A stretch of 64,000 nucleotides of DNA, from the NCBI RefSeq assembly GCF_036226745.1, contig NZ_CP109013.1, positions 5,642,001 to 5,706,000 of the forward strand, read 5' to 3'. This document shows, piece by piece, positions 45,282 through 55,800 of the stretch (its first letter is position 1; each line of letters opens with the position of its first letter). The stretch is from Streptomyces sp. NBC_00683 (lineage in GTDB: Bacteria; Actinomycetota; Actinomycetes; Streptomycetales; Streptomycetaceae). The notes under the pieces are model-generated. The model was not told the origin of the DNA. It searched no databases and saw only the letters and a program-made list of their open reading frames with translations. Both the position numbers and the translations under genes were made by a program.

Positions 45282-46430
45282 ATGAACTTCGACGCGAACG
45301 AGAGCACATTCCAGGACACCGACCCCCACGCCAATGACGCGGCCCCCTACGGCGGCGGCGACCCGTACGCCGACTACCGCACCGCCACCGGCCTCGCGTT
45401 CACCGACCTCGTCGACCTCGCGGACCGCCGCCTCGGCGCGGGCGTGATCGCCGCCAACGACGAGTTCTTCGCCGAGCGCGAGAACCTCCTGATCCGTGAA
45501 CCCGCCGTCTTCGACCCCGAGCGCTTCGGCCACAAGGGCAAGATCATGGACGGCTGGGAGACCCGCCGCCGCCGTGGAGCGGACGCGGACCACCCCTTCC
45601 CCGCCCCCGGGGAGCACGACTGGGCGATCGTCCGCCTGGGCGCCCCCGGCATCATCCGCGGCATCGTCGTCGACACGGCCCACTTCCGCGGCAACTACCC
45701 GCAGCGCGTCTCGGTCCAGGCGACGGCCGTCGAAGGTGCCCCGAGCCCCGAGCAGCTCCTCGCCGACGACGTGAAGTGGGAGGAGATCGTCCCGCAGACC
45801 CCCGTGCGCGGCCACGCGGCCAACGCCTTCGAGATCACCGGCGACCGGCGCTACACCCACGTCCGCCTCTGCCAGCACCCCGACGGCGGCATCGCCCGCC
45901 TCCGCGTCCACGGCGAGGTCGTCCCCGACCCGGCCTGGCTCGCCGCGCTGGGCACGGTCGACCTGCTCTCGATCCTCAACGGCGGTACGTACGAGGACGC
46001 CTCCGACCGCTTCTACTCCTCACCGGCCCAGATCATCCTGCCCGGCACCTCCCGCAAGATGGACGACGGCTGGGAGAACCGCCGCCGCCGGGTCCGCGAC
46101 ACGAACGACTGGGTACGCTTCCGGCTTCCCGCCCAGGGCGCGGTGCGCGCGGTCGAGATCGACACGGCCTGCCTCAAGGGCAACGCGGCCGGCTGGATCG
46201 CCCTCCACGGCCGGGACGGCGACACGGGCGAGTGGTTCGAGATCCTCCCGCGCACCCGGCTCCAGCCGGACACCCTGCACCGCTTCGTCCTGGACACCGA
46301 GGCCGTGGTCACCCACGTCCGCCTCGACACCTTCCCCGACGGCGGCGTGGCCCGGATGCGCCTGCACGGCACGCCGACGGAAGCGGGAGCGGCCGAACTG
46401 GCCCGCCGCTACGAGGAGTCGGCCGGCTGA
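45282..46430 (+). CDS. alc: Allantoicase
   Basis: A 382-residue enzyme made of two homologous jelly-roll halves (about 30-200 and 210-370). Both repeats carry the family pattern: KIMDGWETRRRR with DWAIVRLG and RGIVVDTAHFRGNYP in the first, KMDDGWENRRRR with DWVRFRLP and RAVEIDTACLKGN in the second, plus paired THVRL...FPDGG/PDGGIARLRVHG ends. It splits allantoate into ureidoglycolate and urea. No allantoinase or urease gene is in the window, so the rest of the pathway lies elsewhere. ATG 45282 is preceded by a weak GAGAG. Confidence 0.93.
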   Translation: MNFDANESTFQDTDPHANDAAPYGGGDPYADYRTATGLAFTDLVDLADRRLGAGVIAANDEFFAERENLLIREPAVFDPERFGHKGKIMDGWETRRRRGADADHPFPAPGEHDWAIVRLGAPGIIRGIVVDTAHFRGNYPQRVSVQATAVEGAPSPEQLLADDVKWEEIVPQTPVRGHAANAFEITGDRRYTHVRLCQHPDGGIARLRVHGEVVPDPAWLAALGTVDLLSILNGGTYEDASDRFYSSPAQIILPGTSRKMDDGWENRRRRVRDTNDWVRFRLPAQGAVRAVEIDTACLKGNAAGWIALHGRDGDTGEWFEILPRTRLQPDTLHRFVLDTEAVVTHVRLDTFPDGGVARMRLHGTPTEAGAAELARRYEESAG

Positions 46431-46464
46431 CGGCTGCGCCCCCGGCTCCCTCTCCCCCCCGACC

Positions 46465-46508
46465 CCGCCCGGCGGACGGCTGCGCAACAGCGCCTGCCCG
46501 CCGGGCGG
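46465..46508. terminator. Hairpin between convergent allantoicase and pepN
   Basis: An 11-bp perfect stem (46465-46475 with 46498-46508) lies in the 88-base gap and can serve both transcripts. Confidence 0.6.
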
Positions 46509-46518
46509 TTTCCACCGC

Positions 46519-49095
46519 CTACGCGGTCGCTGCCGCCGAGTCGGCAGCCTGAGCCCTGAGCGCGCGCTCGACGCCCGCCCTGGACTCCGACATCAGCCGG
46601 CGCAGCGCCGCGCTCGGCCCGGCCGAGTCCAGCCAGGCGTCCGTGGCGTCCAGCGTTGCCCCGGAGACCTGGAGGGACGGGTACAGACCGACCGCGATCT
46701 GCTGGGCCATCTCGTGGCTGCGCGAGTCCCAGACGTCCTTCACCGCGGCGAAGAACTTCTCCGTGTACGGGGCGAGCAGCTCACGCTGGTCGGTCTGGAC
46801 GAAACCGCCGATGACCGCCTCCTGGAGGGAGTTCGGCAGCTTGTCGGACTCGACGACCGAGGCCCACGCCTCGGCCTTCGTCTCCGCGGACGGCTGCGCC
46901 GCACGTGCGGTCGCCGCGTGGCGCTCACCCGCCGCCGTCCTGTCGCGCTCGTACTCGGCGGCGATCTCCTCCTCGTCCAGGAGGCCCGTCGCGGCGAGCC
47001 GCTGCACGAACGCCCAGCGCAGCTCCGTGTCGACGGCCAGGCCCTCGATGTCCTCCGTGCCGTCCAGCAGGGACTGCAGCAGGTCGAGCTGCTGGGGGTT
47101 GCGGGCCGTGGCCGCGAACGCGCGGGCCCAGGCCAGCTGGTGGTCGCTGCCCGGCTCCGCCGCGCGCAGGTGCGCGAGCGTCGCCTCGGTCCACTGGGTC
47201 AGACCCGCCTCGCGCCACTCTGGCGCCGCGTACAGGTCCAGCGCCAGCTTCACCTGGCGGTGCAGCGACTGGACGACGCCGATGTCCGTCTCCTTGCTGA
47301 TCCCGGAGAGGACCAGCGCCAGGTAGTCGCGCGTCGCCAGCTCGCCGTCCCGCGTCATGTCCCAGGCGGAGGCCCAGCTCAGGGCGCGGGGAAGGGACTC
47401 GGCGAAGTCGCCCAGGTGCTCCGTGACGACGGCCAGCGACTCCTCGTCGAGGCGGACCTTCGCGTACGACAGGTCGTCGTCGTTGAGCAGGACGACCGCC
47501 GGGCGTGCCGTGCCCGCCGGGAACGGCACGGTCGTGCGCTCGCCGTCCACGTCCAGCTCGATCCGGTTCGTACGGACCAGCTTCCCGGCCTCGTCGAGGT
47601 CGTAGCAGCCGATCGCGATCCGGTGCGGACGCAGCGTCGGCTCGCCCTTCGCACCGACGGGGAGGGCGGGGGCCTCCTGGAGAACGGTGAAGGAGGAGAC
47701 GTGGCCGTTCGCGTCCGTCTCGATCTCCGGGCGCAGGATGTTGATGCCGGCCGTCTCCAGCCACGCCTTCGACCAGGTCTTCAGGTCACGGCCGGAGGTC
47801 TCCTCCAGCGCGCCCAGCAGGTCGGACAGGCGCGTGTTCCCGAAGGCGTGCGCCTTGAAGTACGCCTGGACGCCCTTGAAGAACGCGTCCTTGCCGACGT
47901 ACGCCACGAGCTGCTTCAGGACCGAGGCGCCCTTCGCGTACGTGATCCCGTCGAAGTTCACCAGGACGTCGTCGAGGTCCCGGATGTCCGCCATGATCGG
48001 GTGCGTCGAGGGCAGCTGGTCCTGGCGGTACGCCCACGTCTTCATGGAGTTGGCGAACGTGGTCCAGGAGTGCGGCCACTTCGATCCCTCGGCGTCCGCC
48101 TGGCACGCGATGGAGGTGTACGTGGCGAACGACTCGTTCAGCCAGAGGTCGTTCCACCACTCCATGGTGACCAGGTCGCCGAACCACATGTGGGCCAGCT
48201 CGTGGAGGATCGTCTCGGCGCGCGTCTCGTACGCCGCGTCCGTGACCTTCGAACGGAACACGTACTGGTCGCGGATGGTGACCGCGCCCGCGTTCTCCAT
48301 CGCGCCGGCGTTGAACTCCGGGACGAAGAGCTGGTCGTATTTGGCGAACGGGTACGCGTAGTCGAACTTCTCCTGGAACCAGTCGAAGCCCTGCCGCGTG
48401 ACCGCGAAGATGTCGTCCGCGTCGAGGTACTCGGCGAGCGACGGACGGCAGTAGATGCCGAGCGGCACCGACTGGCCGTCCTTCTCGTAGCTGCTGTGCA
48501 CCGCGTGGTACGGGCCGGCGATCAGGGCCGTGATGTACGTGGAGATACGCGGCGTCGGCTCGAAGGACCAGACGTCGTCCTTGGGCTCCGGCGTCGGTGA
48601 GTTGGAGATCACGGTCCAGCCGGACGGCGCCTTCACGGTGAAGGTGAACGTCGCCTTCAGGTCGGGCTGCTCGAAGCTGGCGAACACCCGGCGGGCGTCC
48701 GGCACCTCGAACTGGGTGTAGAGGTAGGCCTGCTCGTCGACCGGGTCGACGAACCGGTGCAGTCCCTCACCGGTGTTCGTGTACGAGCAGTCGGCGACGA
48801 CCTTCAGCTCGTTGGAACCCGCCTGCAGGTGCTTCAGCGCGATCCGGGAGTCGCGGAAGACGGCGGCGACATCCAGCGCCTTGCCGTTCAGAACGACATC
48901 GTGCACGGCCGGGGCGACCAGGTCGATGAAGGTCTCCGCGCCGGCTTCGGCGGAGTCGAAGCGCACGGTGGTGACGGACCGGTAGGAGCCGCCCTCCTGC
49001 GCTCCGGAGAGGTCGAGATCGATCTCGTACGCGTCCACGGTCAGCAGGCGCGCCCGCTCCTGTGCCTCTTCGCGGGTCAGATTCGTGCCAGGCAC
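46519..49095 (-). CDS. pepN: Aminopeptidase N (M1 metallopeptidase)
   Basis: An 858-residue cytosolic zinc peptidase. GAMEN substrate motif at 264-268, zinc motif HELAH at 298-302 with the distal Glu in NESFATYT, and an ERAP1-like C-terminal helical domain. Length and start (PGTNLTREEAQERARLLTV) match the Streptomyces lividans PepN I remember (about 857 residues). It removes N-terminal residues from peptides. GTG 49095 follows AAGGAG with eight-base spacing; an in-frame upstream extension is not conserved-looking. A second copy lies at 57486-60068. Confidence 0.95.
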   Translation of the reverse strand: MPGTNLTREEAQERARLLTVDAYEIDLDLSGAQEGGSYRSVTTVRFDSAEAGAETFIDLVAPAVHDVVLNGKALDVAAVFRDSRIALKHLQAGSNELKVVADCSYTNTGEGLHRFVDPVDEQAYLYTQFEVPDARRVFASFEQPDLKATFTFTVKAPSGWTVISNSPTPEPKDDVWSFEPTPRISTYITALIAGPYHAVHSSYEKDGQSVPLGIYCRPSLAEYLDADDIFAVTRQGFDWFQEKFDYAYPFAKYDQLFVPEFNAGAMENAGAVTIRDQYVFRSKVTDAAYETRAETILHELAHMWFGDLVTMEWWNDLWLNESFATYTSIACQADAEGSKWPHSWTTFANSMKTWAYRQDQLPSTHPIMADIRDLDDVLVNFDGITYAKGASVLKQLVAYVGKDAFFKGVQAYFKAHAFGNTRLSDLLGALEETSGRDLKTWSKAWLETAGINILRPEIETDANGHVSSFTVLQEAPALPVGAKGEPTLRPHRIAIGCYDLDEAGKLVRTNRIELDVDGERTTVPFPAGTARPAVVLLNDDDLSYAKVRLDEESLAVVTEHLGDFAESLPRALSWASAWDMTRDGELATRDYLALVLSGISKETDIGVVQSLHRQVKLALDLYAAPEWREAGLTQWTEATLAHLRAAEPGSDHQLAWARAFAATARNPQQLDLLQSLLDGTEDIEGLAVDTELRWAFVQRLAATGLLDEEEIAAEYERDRTAAGERHAATARAAQPSAETKAEAWASVVESDKLPNSLQEAVIGGFVQTDQRELLAPYTEKFFAAVKDVWDSRSHEMAQQIAVGLYPSLQVSGATLDATDAWLDSAGPSAALRRLMSESRAGVERALRAQAADSAAATA

Positions 49096-49208
49096 GCGGT
49101 CATCTCCTTGATATGCGATGTTTTTGGCCATCCTTCCACGTGGGGTACGCGCAGCGCGATGTCCGTTTTCCGCCGGACCGGTGGAGGCGTTCGGGCCACC
49201 CTCGGAGC

Positions 49209-49709
49209 ATGACCACCTATGAGGCACGACCGATCGCCCCCACCGCCCTCGACGACCTCCGCAAGACCGACGACGCGGACCGGCCCTGCGTCCCGTACAC
49301 GGCGCAGGAGGGCGGCGAACCGCTGCGCTGCTGCCTGCGCGCCGCCGGGCCGGGGGAGCGGATCGCCCTCGTCTCGTACGCCCCGCTGAGGCGCTGGGCG
49401 GCGGAGACCTGGGCCCGGCCGGGGGCGTACGACGAGCAGGGCCCGGTCTTCATCCACGCCGAGGAGTGCGAGGGGCCGGCGGCGGACCCGGACGGCTACC
49501 CGTTCTCGCGGGCGGGCTCGCTGCGCACGGTCCGCCGCTACGACGCGGACGGCGCGATCGTGGGCGGCCGCCTGCTGGAGATCCCGGCCGACGAGGAGCG
49601 TGGCTACGACGAGGCCCTCGCGGAAGCCTTCGCCGACCCGGAGGTGGCGCTGGTGCACGTGCGGGCCGTGGAGTACGGCTGCTTCCACTTCGAGGTGCGA
49701 CGCGGGTAG
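49209..49709 (+). CDS. DUF1203 family protein
   Basis: A 166-residue protein matching the DUF1203 pattern: an N-terminal PIAPTALDDLRK, CVPYTAQEGGEPLRCCLR, ERIALVSYAPL, GPVFIHAEECEG, and the ending VRAVEYGCFHFEVRR. Function of the family is unknown. It is divergently transcribed from pepN across a 113-base gap. ATG 49209 is used. Confidence 0.85.
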   Translation: MTTYEARPIAPTALDDLRKTDDADRPCVPYTAQEGGEPLRCCLRAAGPGERIALVSYAPLRRWAAETWARPGAYDEQGPVFIHAEECEGPAADPDGYPFSRAGSLRTVRRYDADGAIVGGRLLEIPADEERGYDEALAEAFADPEVALVHVRAVEYGCFHFEVRRG

Positions 49710-49743
49710 TACCCGCACCTTGCTGCTCCGGTAGCCAGCTAGT

Positions 49744-49760
49744 TCCTACCCTTGGTAGGA
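49744..49760. promoter_or_regulatory. Toxin-antitoxin operator palindrome
   Basis: TCCTACC-CTT-GGTAGGA is a perfect 7+3+7 inverted repeat ending eight bases before the antitoxin start. Its place between promoter and first gene fits autorepression by the ribbon-helix-helix antitoxin or the complex. Confidence 0.7.
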
Positions 49761-49768
49761 TAGAGGGC

Positions 49769-49999
49769 ATGAAGATCAGTGTGAGCTTGCCGCAGGAGGA
49801 TGTCGCCTTCGTCGACGAGTACGCCGCGAAGACCGAGGCGGATTCCCGGTCGGCGGTGATACACGCCGCCATCGAGCTGCTGCGTTCCGCCAACCTGGAG
49901 GCCGATTACGAGGCCGCCTTCGCCGAGTGGGACGCGAGCGAGGACGCCGTGTTCTGGGACCGGTTCTCGGGGGACGGGATCGCCGATGAAACGCGGTGA
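49769..49999 (+). CDS. Ribbon-helix-helix antitoxin (MazE/ParD-like)
   Basis: A 76-residue protein starting MKISVSLPQEDVAFVDEYA, a typical RHH DNA-binding strand and helix, then SRSAVIHAAIELLR. The acidic C-terminus (DYEAAFAEWDASED) should wrap the toxin. It overlaps the toxin gene by 14 bases. GAGGG precedes the ATG. Confidence 0.85.
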   Translation: MKISVSLPQEDVAFVDEYAAKTEADSRSAVIHAAIELLRSANLEADYEAAFAEWDASEDAVFWDRFSGDGIADETR

Positions 50000-50333
50000 C
50001 ATCTATTTGGTCGACTACGAGCCCGTCCGCGGCAGTGAGGTCAACAAGGCCCGCCCCTCGGTGATCATCTCCAACGACGGAGCGAACGCCGTGGTGGCGC
50101 GAACGGGGCGAGGAGTGGTCACCGTCGTACCACTGACCTCGAACGTTGCTCGGATCTATCCCTTCCAGGTGCTGTTGCAGGCCGGGGAGACAGGTTTGAC
50201 GAAGGACTCCAAGGTGCAGTGCGAGCAGGTACGCGCGATGGCTGAGGAGCGGTTCGTACGGCAGGTCGGCACCGTTCCCCGTCAGCGCATGACGGATATC
50301 GACGCGGCTCTGCGGCGGCACCTCGCCCTCTGA
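49986..50333 (+). CDS. MazF/PemK-type endoribonuclease toxin
   Basis: A 115-residue toxin with the family core MKRGDIYLVDYEPVRGSEVNKARPSVIIS, TVVPLTSN and a DSKVQCEQVRAM segment, which supply the catalytic Arg/Thr region. It cleaves mRNA unless bound by the upstream antitoxin. The start lies inside the antitoxin gene, so both are translated together. The cluster of core-metabolism genes around it suggests a chromosomal, possibly resident, module. Confidence 0.9.
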   Translation: MKRGDIYLVDYEPVRGSEVNKARPSVIISNDGANAVVARTGRGVVTVVPLTSNVARIYPFQVLLQAGETGLTKDSKVQCEQVRAMAEERFVRQVGTVPRQRMTDIDAALRRHLAL

Positions 50334-50340
50334 GGCATGC

Positions 50341-50377
50341 GAAAGGGCGGCCCCCGGACACCGGGGGCCGCCCTTTC
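50341..50377. terminator. Bidirectional terminator between mazF-type toxin and asd
   Basis: A perfect 17-bp stem (50341-50357 with 50361-50377) with a three-base loop sits eight bases after the toxin stop and 14 bases beyond the asd stop. Confidence 0.85.
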
Positions 50378-50390
50378 ACGAGTGGGAGGG

Positions 50391-51569
<1,179 letters not shown>

Positions 51570-51586
51570 TCAGGGGGAGGAACTCC

Positions 51587-52117
51587 TTGCTGGGAAGGAA
51601 GGCGGCCGGTGCGGGGGACGACCCCCTGGGCCCGGCACAGGTGAACCGCGTCAGGGCGGTTCTTTCTCTGGGCGGAGTTCCGTACTCCGACCTGCAGGAC
51701 GGTGTGCAGCAGATACGGCTGCGCCTCCTGGAGCGCTCGGCGAGCGGCCGGGAAGCCCCCCGGGAGATCGGCGCCTGGGCGGCCGTGGTCGCCTCGAACC
51801 TGGCCGCCGACTGGCACCGGAGCAGGAACCGACAGGAACGGGTCGGCGCCCGGCTCGCCGCGCTGAGCCCGGCCGATTCCGGGACCGAGGGCGGTCAGGA
51901 GGCCCGCCTGCTGGCTCTCACGGTGGCCGAGGGGCTGGACGAACTGCCGGCACCGCAGCGCCAGGCCCTGGTCCTGCGGTTCTACGCGGACCTCTCGGTA
52001 CCGCAGATCGCGGCGGAGCTGGGCATCCCCGAGGGAACGGTCAAGAGCCGCCTGCACGTGGCGGCCCGAGCGATGCGCGAGCGGCTCGCGCGGGTTCACG
52101 CGGACGAGGTGGTGTGA
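51587..52117 (+). CDS. ECF-like RNA polymerase sigma factor
   Basis: A 176-residue sigma factor. Region 2 covers roughly LQDGVQQIRLRLLERSA to WHRSRNRQERV, and region 4 is a clear helix-turn-helix, LPAPQRQALVLRFYADLSVPQIAAELGIPEGTVKSRLHVAARAM. Start choice is uncertain: TTG 51587 has a perfect GGGGGAGG six bases upstream and is preferred; GTG 51641 would shorten it by 18 codons. It is co-transcribed with a membrane protein overlapping its stop. It runs divergently from asd. Confidence 0.85.
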   Translation: MLGRKAAGAGDDPLGPAQVNRVRAVLSLGGVPYSDLQDGVQQIRLRLLERSASGREAPREIGAWAAVVASNLAADWHRSRNRQERVGARLAALSPADSGTEGGQEARLLALTVAEGLDELPAPQRQALVLRFYADLSVPQIAAELGIPEGTVKSRLHVAARAMRERLARVHADEVV

Positions 52118-52764
52118 CGATGGACACGGACGGGTCCGACGAGCTGATGGCCGTACTGCTGGGGCAGTCCGCGCCCGACCCGGGCGACGCACCGGCCGCT
52201 GCGCGGTACGACGCCGCGAGGCGTGACATGACGGAGCTCCGCGAGCAGCTGCACCTCATCGGGGACCGGCTGGCCGCCCCGGACGGCGCACAGGGCACCC
52301 TCACGCCTTCGCGTCCCCGGTGGGTGCGGAAGGGGCCCCTCGCGCTCGCCGCCTCTGTGGTGATCGCCGCGGGCCTGGCCGGCACCGGAATCCTCTGGTC
52401 GGTCGCCCAGCCGTCCGGGGAGCACGGCGACGCCAAACTGGGCCGGGAGGGAATGATGGCCTGCGCGCGGGTCGTCGCGGACGGCACGGTCAGCCGGAAG
52501 GAACGGGTCGGCGGCCTCGTACGGGTCGTACTGACCGTCGACCGGTACCTCAAACCGGACCGGGGGCCGCGGGAGACCTCGTTCGTCGTCCCGGGCGAGG
52601 AGGCGGACTACTTCCGGCCGGGCAGGCCCATGGTCGTGATCGTCTCGCGCTTCCCGGGCGAGCCGGTGGATTCCTTCACCGGTGAGGACCGGGCCACCGC
52701 CTGGCAGTGGATGTCGGCCGCGCTGCCCGCCTCGCGCACCCTGGAATGCACGGACCCCGGATGA
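52114..52764 (+). CDS. Single-span membrane partner of the sigma factor (putative anti-sigma)
   Basis: A 216-residue protein with a cytoplasmic N-terminus of about 75 residues, one helix (about 75-97, LALAASVVIAAGLAGTGILW) and an extracytoplasmic C-terminus of 120 residues. It lacks the HxxxCxxC zinc motif of ZAS anti-sigma factors, so anti-sigma function rests on topology and on overlap with the sigma gene (GTGA at 52114). ATG 52120 is an alternative start two codons later. Both cysteines are in the outer domain (CARVV and ECTDPG) and could form a disulfide. Confidence 0.7.
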   Translation: MTMDTDGSDELMAVLLGQSAPDPGDAPAAARYDAARRDMTELREQLHLIGDRLAAPDGAQGTLTPSRPRWVRKGPLALAASVVIAAGLAGTGILWSVAQPSGEHGDAKLGREGMMACARVVADGTVSRKERVGGLVRVVLTVDRYLKPDRGPRETSFVVPGEEADYFRPGRPMVVIVSRFPGEPVDSFTGEDRATAWQWMSAALPASRTLECTDPG

Positions 52765-52768
52765 CGCA

Positions 52769-52808
52769 CAGCGGGGCGGGAGCTCCCGGAAGAGCGCCCG
52801 CCCCGCTG
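52769..52808. terminator. Hairpin between convergent sigma operon and protease gene
   Basis: A 12-bp perfect stem (52769-52780 with 52797-52808) with a 16-base loop starts five bases after the stop at 52764 and ends 19 bases before the protease stop. It can terminate both transcripts. Confidence 0.65.
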
Positions 52809-52826
52809 CTCAGGTACTTCAGACCG

Positions 52827-55800
52827 TTACGGCGTGACCTTCTCGATCACGACGCTGCCGGTGCCCGCCGCGGTGCCGCGGGAGTTCACCAGGTGTACCT
52901 CGCCGAAGAACTGACGGCCCTCGGGAGCCGCTCCGGCGACCACGACCTCGGCGCCGACCTGCGCGGACGCGCCGTTGGCCAGGGTCACGACCTTCGACTC
53001 GTCGACGTTGATCGCGCCGAGCGACGGTGCGTAGTACACATCGCGGTAGTCGTACTCGGTGGTCCCGGCCGGGACCGCGTAGCCGTCGATGACGACGGTG
53101 TAGGTACCGGCGGCCGGCTTCACCAGGCTGACCGACTCCTCCGAGCCGGCCGTCGTGGACGCACCGACCTCCGTGTCGCCGTTGTAGACGTACAGGTCGA
53201 TGTCGGCGTTGGCGTCCGAGGTGCCACCGATGGCGAAGTCGAGCTTCTCGACGCCCTCACCGATGGTGACCGTGGTCTCGTACGTCTCACCTGTGGAGAT
53301 CGACGGACGCTCGACCTTGGCCGAACCCAGCGAGCCGCCCTTGAGCGAGCCCTCGAGGTCACCGGCGTTGTTGGTGACCTTCCAGTCCACCGCGGCCGGG
53401 GTGCCGATCTTCGCCTCGGCGATGGTCTTCACCGCCGGGTCGAAGGACGCGCCGAGCAGCGAGACATCCAGCTTGTACGGGTTGTCCAGCAGCGGCGACG
53501 TACGACGGGACTCGACCTCGATCTCCCAGACGCCGGGCTGCGGGGCCTTGTAGGACCGCGTGTCCGGACGGCAGGTGTTGGCCGGGTTCTCGTAGTTCGG
53601 GTAGCAGAAGATCGTGGAGCTGTCCTCCACCGCGACCCCGTAGGGGTGGATGGAGATGAACCGCGTCTGGCTGCCCGAGCGCAGGGCGCTCATCGCGACC
53701 TCGAGCGTCTCCGCACCCTCGGGGACGTTCACGAAGTACGACGTGGTGCCGTTGCGCTGCACCGAGCCGGTCGTCGAGAACGCGTAACCCGGCTTCACCA
53801 GGTCCTTGGAAACGATGACGGTGGCCAGAATCTGCTGGTCGACACCGACGGTCTTGGCGTCGTCCACCTGCAGGATCGCGCTGTGCACACCGGCGGTGCC
53901 GGGCTTCGCCTCGACCTTGACGGTCACGGGCTTGCCGAGCGGCAGCGAGACGGTGCTCGAACCGGCCAGCTTGAAGGTGCCGTCGTTGTTCTTCCACGAC
54001 AGCTTGTGCGCGACGGCGCGGTCCGGACCCGTGGTGCGGGTGACGGTGACGTCGTACGACTTCTTCTGGCCGGCCTTCAGGCCGCCCTCACGGTCGTACA
54101 GGCCGGTGCCGAAGCCCGGGGTCTTCAGCGCGAAGTCGATCGCGGTGTCGACCGGGGCCTTGACCGAGAACTCGTGCGCCGGGGCGCCCTGCTTCTCGAT
54201 CTGCTTCCAGGCACCGACGATGTTGATCAGACCGGCACCCTGGGCGTGCGCGGGCACGCCGTCGATGTGGGTGGCGGTGCTGGTCAGCGCGGTGCGCAGG
54301 TCGGCCGGGGGCAGTTCGATGTTCTTCTGCTTCGCGGCGGACAGGAGCAGCGCCGTGGCGCCCGCGGCCTGCGGCGAGGACATCGAGGTGCCCTGCAGCA
54401 TGGAGTAACCGGCGGGCAGCGTGTAACCCGCCTCCTTGACCGGACCGCCGGGGAACCAGGTCTGGGTGGTGTTGATGGACGCACCCGGAGCGGTCAGGAT
54501 CGGCGCGAAGCCGCCGTCCTCACGCGGACCGCGCGAGGAGAAGGGCAGCATGTCGTACTTCTTGGTGACGTTCGAGCCGTAGTTCGCGGCCCAGGTCTCC
54601 TTGGAGATGGACGCGCCGACCGAGATGACGTGGTCGGCGAGGCCGGGGTCACCGATCGTGTTGACACCCGGGCCCTCGTTGCCGGCCGAGATGACCAGCT
54701 GGACGCCGTAGATGTCGATGAGCCGCTTGTAGAGCTCGGCGCGCGCGTTGTTGCCGTCGTTGAGCGGCGGCAGGCCGCCGATCGACATGTTGACGACGTC
54801 GACACCGCGGTTCACGACGAGGTCGATCATGCCCTCGGTCAGCGCGATGTTGGTGCAGCCGCCGGACCAGGTGCAGGCACGCGAGGAGACGACCTTGGCG
54901 CCGGGCGCCGCGCCGTTCATCTTGCCGCCGAACAGGCCGTTGGCCGCGGTGATGCCCGCGACGTGCGTGCCGTGCTCGCTCTCGATGACGCCGATGTTGA
55001 CGTAGTCGGCCTTGGTGCCGGCCGCGTCGAAGACGACGTCCTTGCGGGTCTCGACGACGAACGGGATGCGCTCGACGATCTGCGTCGCCGGGTTGTCCGT
55101 ACCGAAGTAGCCGACCTGGTGCTTGTCCTTGTACGGCTGGAGCACGGCGTCGTTGGCGAAGTTCGCGTCGTCGTTCAGGTCGACGCGGACGGTACCGGCG
55201 GTCGGGTCGTAGAGCACGGCCCACTTGTCGGTGGTGTCGCCGTCCCGGTTCAGGTCCCCGGCCATGTCGCCACCCAGGGTGGCGGCCTCGGAGAAGATCT
55301 GGATCTTGTAGGACCCCTCCGGCGCCGAGTAGGTGCGGCCGCCGATGGTGAACGTCGGACCCGCCACGGCCGCGGTCATCCGCAGCCAGGTGCGGTCGCC
55401 GTCGCTCACGGGGTCGGTGGCGGTCACCCAGTCGACGATCTTGCGCTCGCCGGTGGTGGTCTTCTGCAGCGCCGGGTGCGCGATGTCGACACCGGAGTCC
55501 AGGACACCGATGGTGATACCGCGGCCGTCGGCCTTCGGGTGCTGCTGGACGAAGTCGACCGCGCCCGTCTCGAAGGACGGGTTGTACGGGTTCTTCGCCG
55601 GCGTGTTCTTGCCGGGCGCCGGGTAACTGCCCGTGGACTTCGTCTGCTTCGCACCGGCGGCCCGGTCGCCCGTGGGCGTCGGGTCGTCGAGCTTGATCTC
55701 CTGCTTGAGATCGATGCCGTACACCGAGGACAGCTTCTGGGCCGCCTTGATGGTGGCCTCGGCCGTCGCGGTCGGCACGGTGGCCCGGACATAGCCGAGC

